Assembly: GCA_007131555.1 (NCBI GenBank)
Contig: SLQH01000529.1
Span: forward strand, 1 to 5,689
Direction: 5' to 3'
Length of the DNA: 5,689 bases
From: Planctomycetota bacterium
GTDB taxonomy: Bacteria > Planctomycetota > UBA11346
Positions 5,420-5,689 of this stretch are shown here, piece by piece. Below the pieces are notes generated by a model. It did not search any database, was not told the DNA's origin, and worked only from the letters and a program-made list of their open reading frames with translations. The translations under genes and the position numbers were made by a program. How positions within the stretch are numbered: position 1 is the stretch's first letter; the number at the start of each line of letters is the position of its first letter.

Positions 5420-5468
5420 AGGACTGCCGGCAACAGAACGTCGGCCTTGAAGGGCATCCAAACATTTT

Positions 5469-5473
5469 GGAGG
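5469..5473 (+). promoter_or_regulatory. Strong Shine-Dalgarno GGAGG for the second c-subunit gene
   Basis: GGAGG sits 7 bases before the ATG at 5481. High translation is typical for c subunits, which are needed in many copies per complex. Confidence 0.85.
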
Positions 5474-5480
5474 CATATTC

Positions 5481-5689
5481 ATGGAAGAGTTGTCTGACGC
5501 AATCATCAGAGCGGCGGCCTTGCTGGGGGCCGGACTGTGCATGGGCTTCGGGGCCATTGGACCGGCAATGGGCCAAGGCTTTGTGGCGGGCAAGACCTGC
5601 GAAAGCCTCAGCCGCCGTCCGGAGCACACTGGCCTGCTCACGCGGACCATGCTCATCGGCCAGGCCGTCAGCGAGTCCACCGGCATCTA
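5481..5689 (+). CDS. atpE: F0F1 ATP synthase c subunit, Na+-type, truncated by window end
   Basis: The first 69 residues of an F-type rotor proteolipid; the gene runs off the window. Helix 1 (about 7-37) contains GAIGPAMGQGFVAGK, the polar loop is SRRPEHTG at 44-51 (usual RQP replaced by RRP), and helix 2 begins TMLIGQAVSESTGI. The Na+ ligands known from the Ilyobacter tartaricus c ring are all present at identical numbers: Gln32, Val63, Glu65, Ser66 and Thr67. The final two bases, TA, are consistent with Tyr70. This predicts Na+ rather than only H+ coupling. The start is secure, with GGAGG 7 bases upstream. Compared with the preceding gene, this one has a normal N-terminus. Whether it ends after one hairpin or continues with more cannot be seen. 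The ring could contain both proteins, as in Acetobacterium woodii. Confidence 0.9.
   Translation, partial: MEELSDAIIRAAALLGAGLCMGFGAIGPAMGQGFVAGKTCESLSRRPEHTGLLTRTMLIGQAVSESTGI

Larger units (their letters stand above)
5230..5480. other. Spacer between the two c-subunit genes
   Basis: This 251-base gap is unusually long for neighbouring ATP synthase genes. It contains a dRS3/REP-like palindrome (5333-5352), a short GACAA/TTGTC hairpin (5368-5372 with 5377-5381) and a CCAGCG/CGCTGG hairpin with a 4-base loop (5404-5409 with 5414-5419). I see no clear terminator, no clear promoter and no coding sequence. Confidence 0.5.

Noticed and set aside
5118..5627. Minus-strand 169-residue open frame across the c-gene spacer.
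   Set aside because: It reads through the REP-like palindrome as the well-known spurious SFPRKRES peptide and lies antisense to two real c-subunit genes.
1..5689. tRNA or rRNA genes, CRISPR arrays, transposase genes.
   Set aside because: No cloverleaf-like segment, no regularly spaced direct repeats and no transposase-like protein could be recognised by eye on either strand.

Overview
The window reads as chromosomal DNA of a GC-rich, Gram-negative-type bacterium. The evidence is a lipoprotein signal, Shine-Dalgarno (SD) led genes, an MglA/roadblock polarity module and F-type ATP synthase rotor genes. The tryptophan-rich HEAT lipoprotein, the form of MglA and the REP-like intergenic hairpins remind me of the Planctomycetes/Lentisphaerae/Kiritimatiellota side of bacterial diversity. 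That is an impression from memory; nothing here fixes the taxon.

Layout. Positions 1-447 hold no convincing gene but several short inverted repeats. Two minus-strand genes follow, transcribed right to left: a diacylglycerol-kinase-family lipid kinase (1177-2064), then a HEAT-repeat lipoprotein (448-1083). A divergent region (2065-2405) carries a possible promoter and a doubtful small ORF. The plus strand then has a compact operon: a TPR-roadblock fusion (2406-3305), a stand-alone roadblock protein (3309-3656) and an MglA-type small GTPase with a long proline-rich tail (3692 onward). The tail runs, out of frame, directly into an ATP synthase c-subunit-like ORF (4618-5229). A 251-base gap with a REP/dRS3-like palindrome separates this from a second c-subunit gene (5481 to the window end, truncated).

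How the parts work together. MglA with roadblock (MglB-like) partners forms a GTPase switch that sets cell polarity or organises surface and motility machinery; the TPR domain probably supplies a docking surface. The lipid kinase is the eukaryotic-style type with a DGK accessory domain, predicted to turn diacylglycerol into phosphatidate. The two c-subunit genes resemble the hybrid rotors known from Acetobacterium: the first encodes repeated hairpins of which only one keeps the ion-binding glutamate, and the second is a normal F-type start with the complete Na+ ligand set of the Ilyobacter tartaricus c subunit, down to residue numbering.

Most notable: (1) the three-hairpin c subunit next to a Na+-type c subunit; (2) the abrupt mglA/atpE junction, where mglA lacks its own end and the c gene lacks its first helix, pointing to a deletion or an assembly join; (3) the eukaryotic-type lipid kinase.
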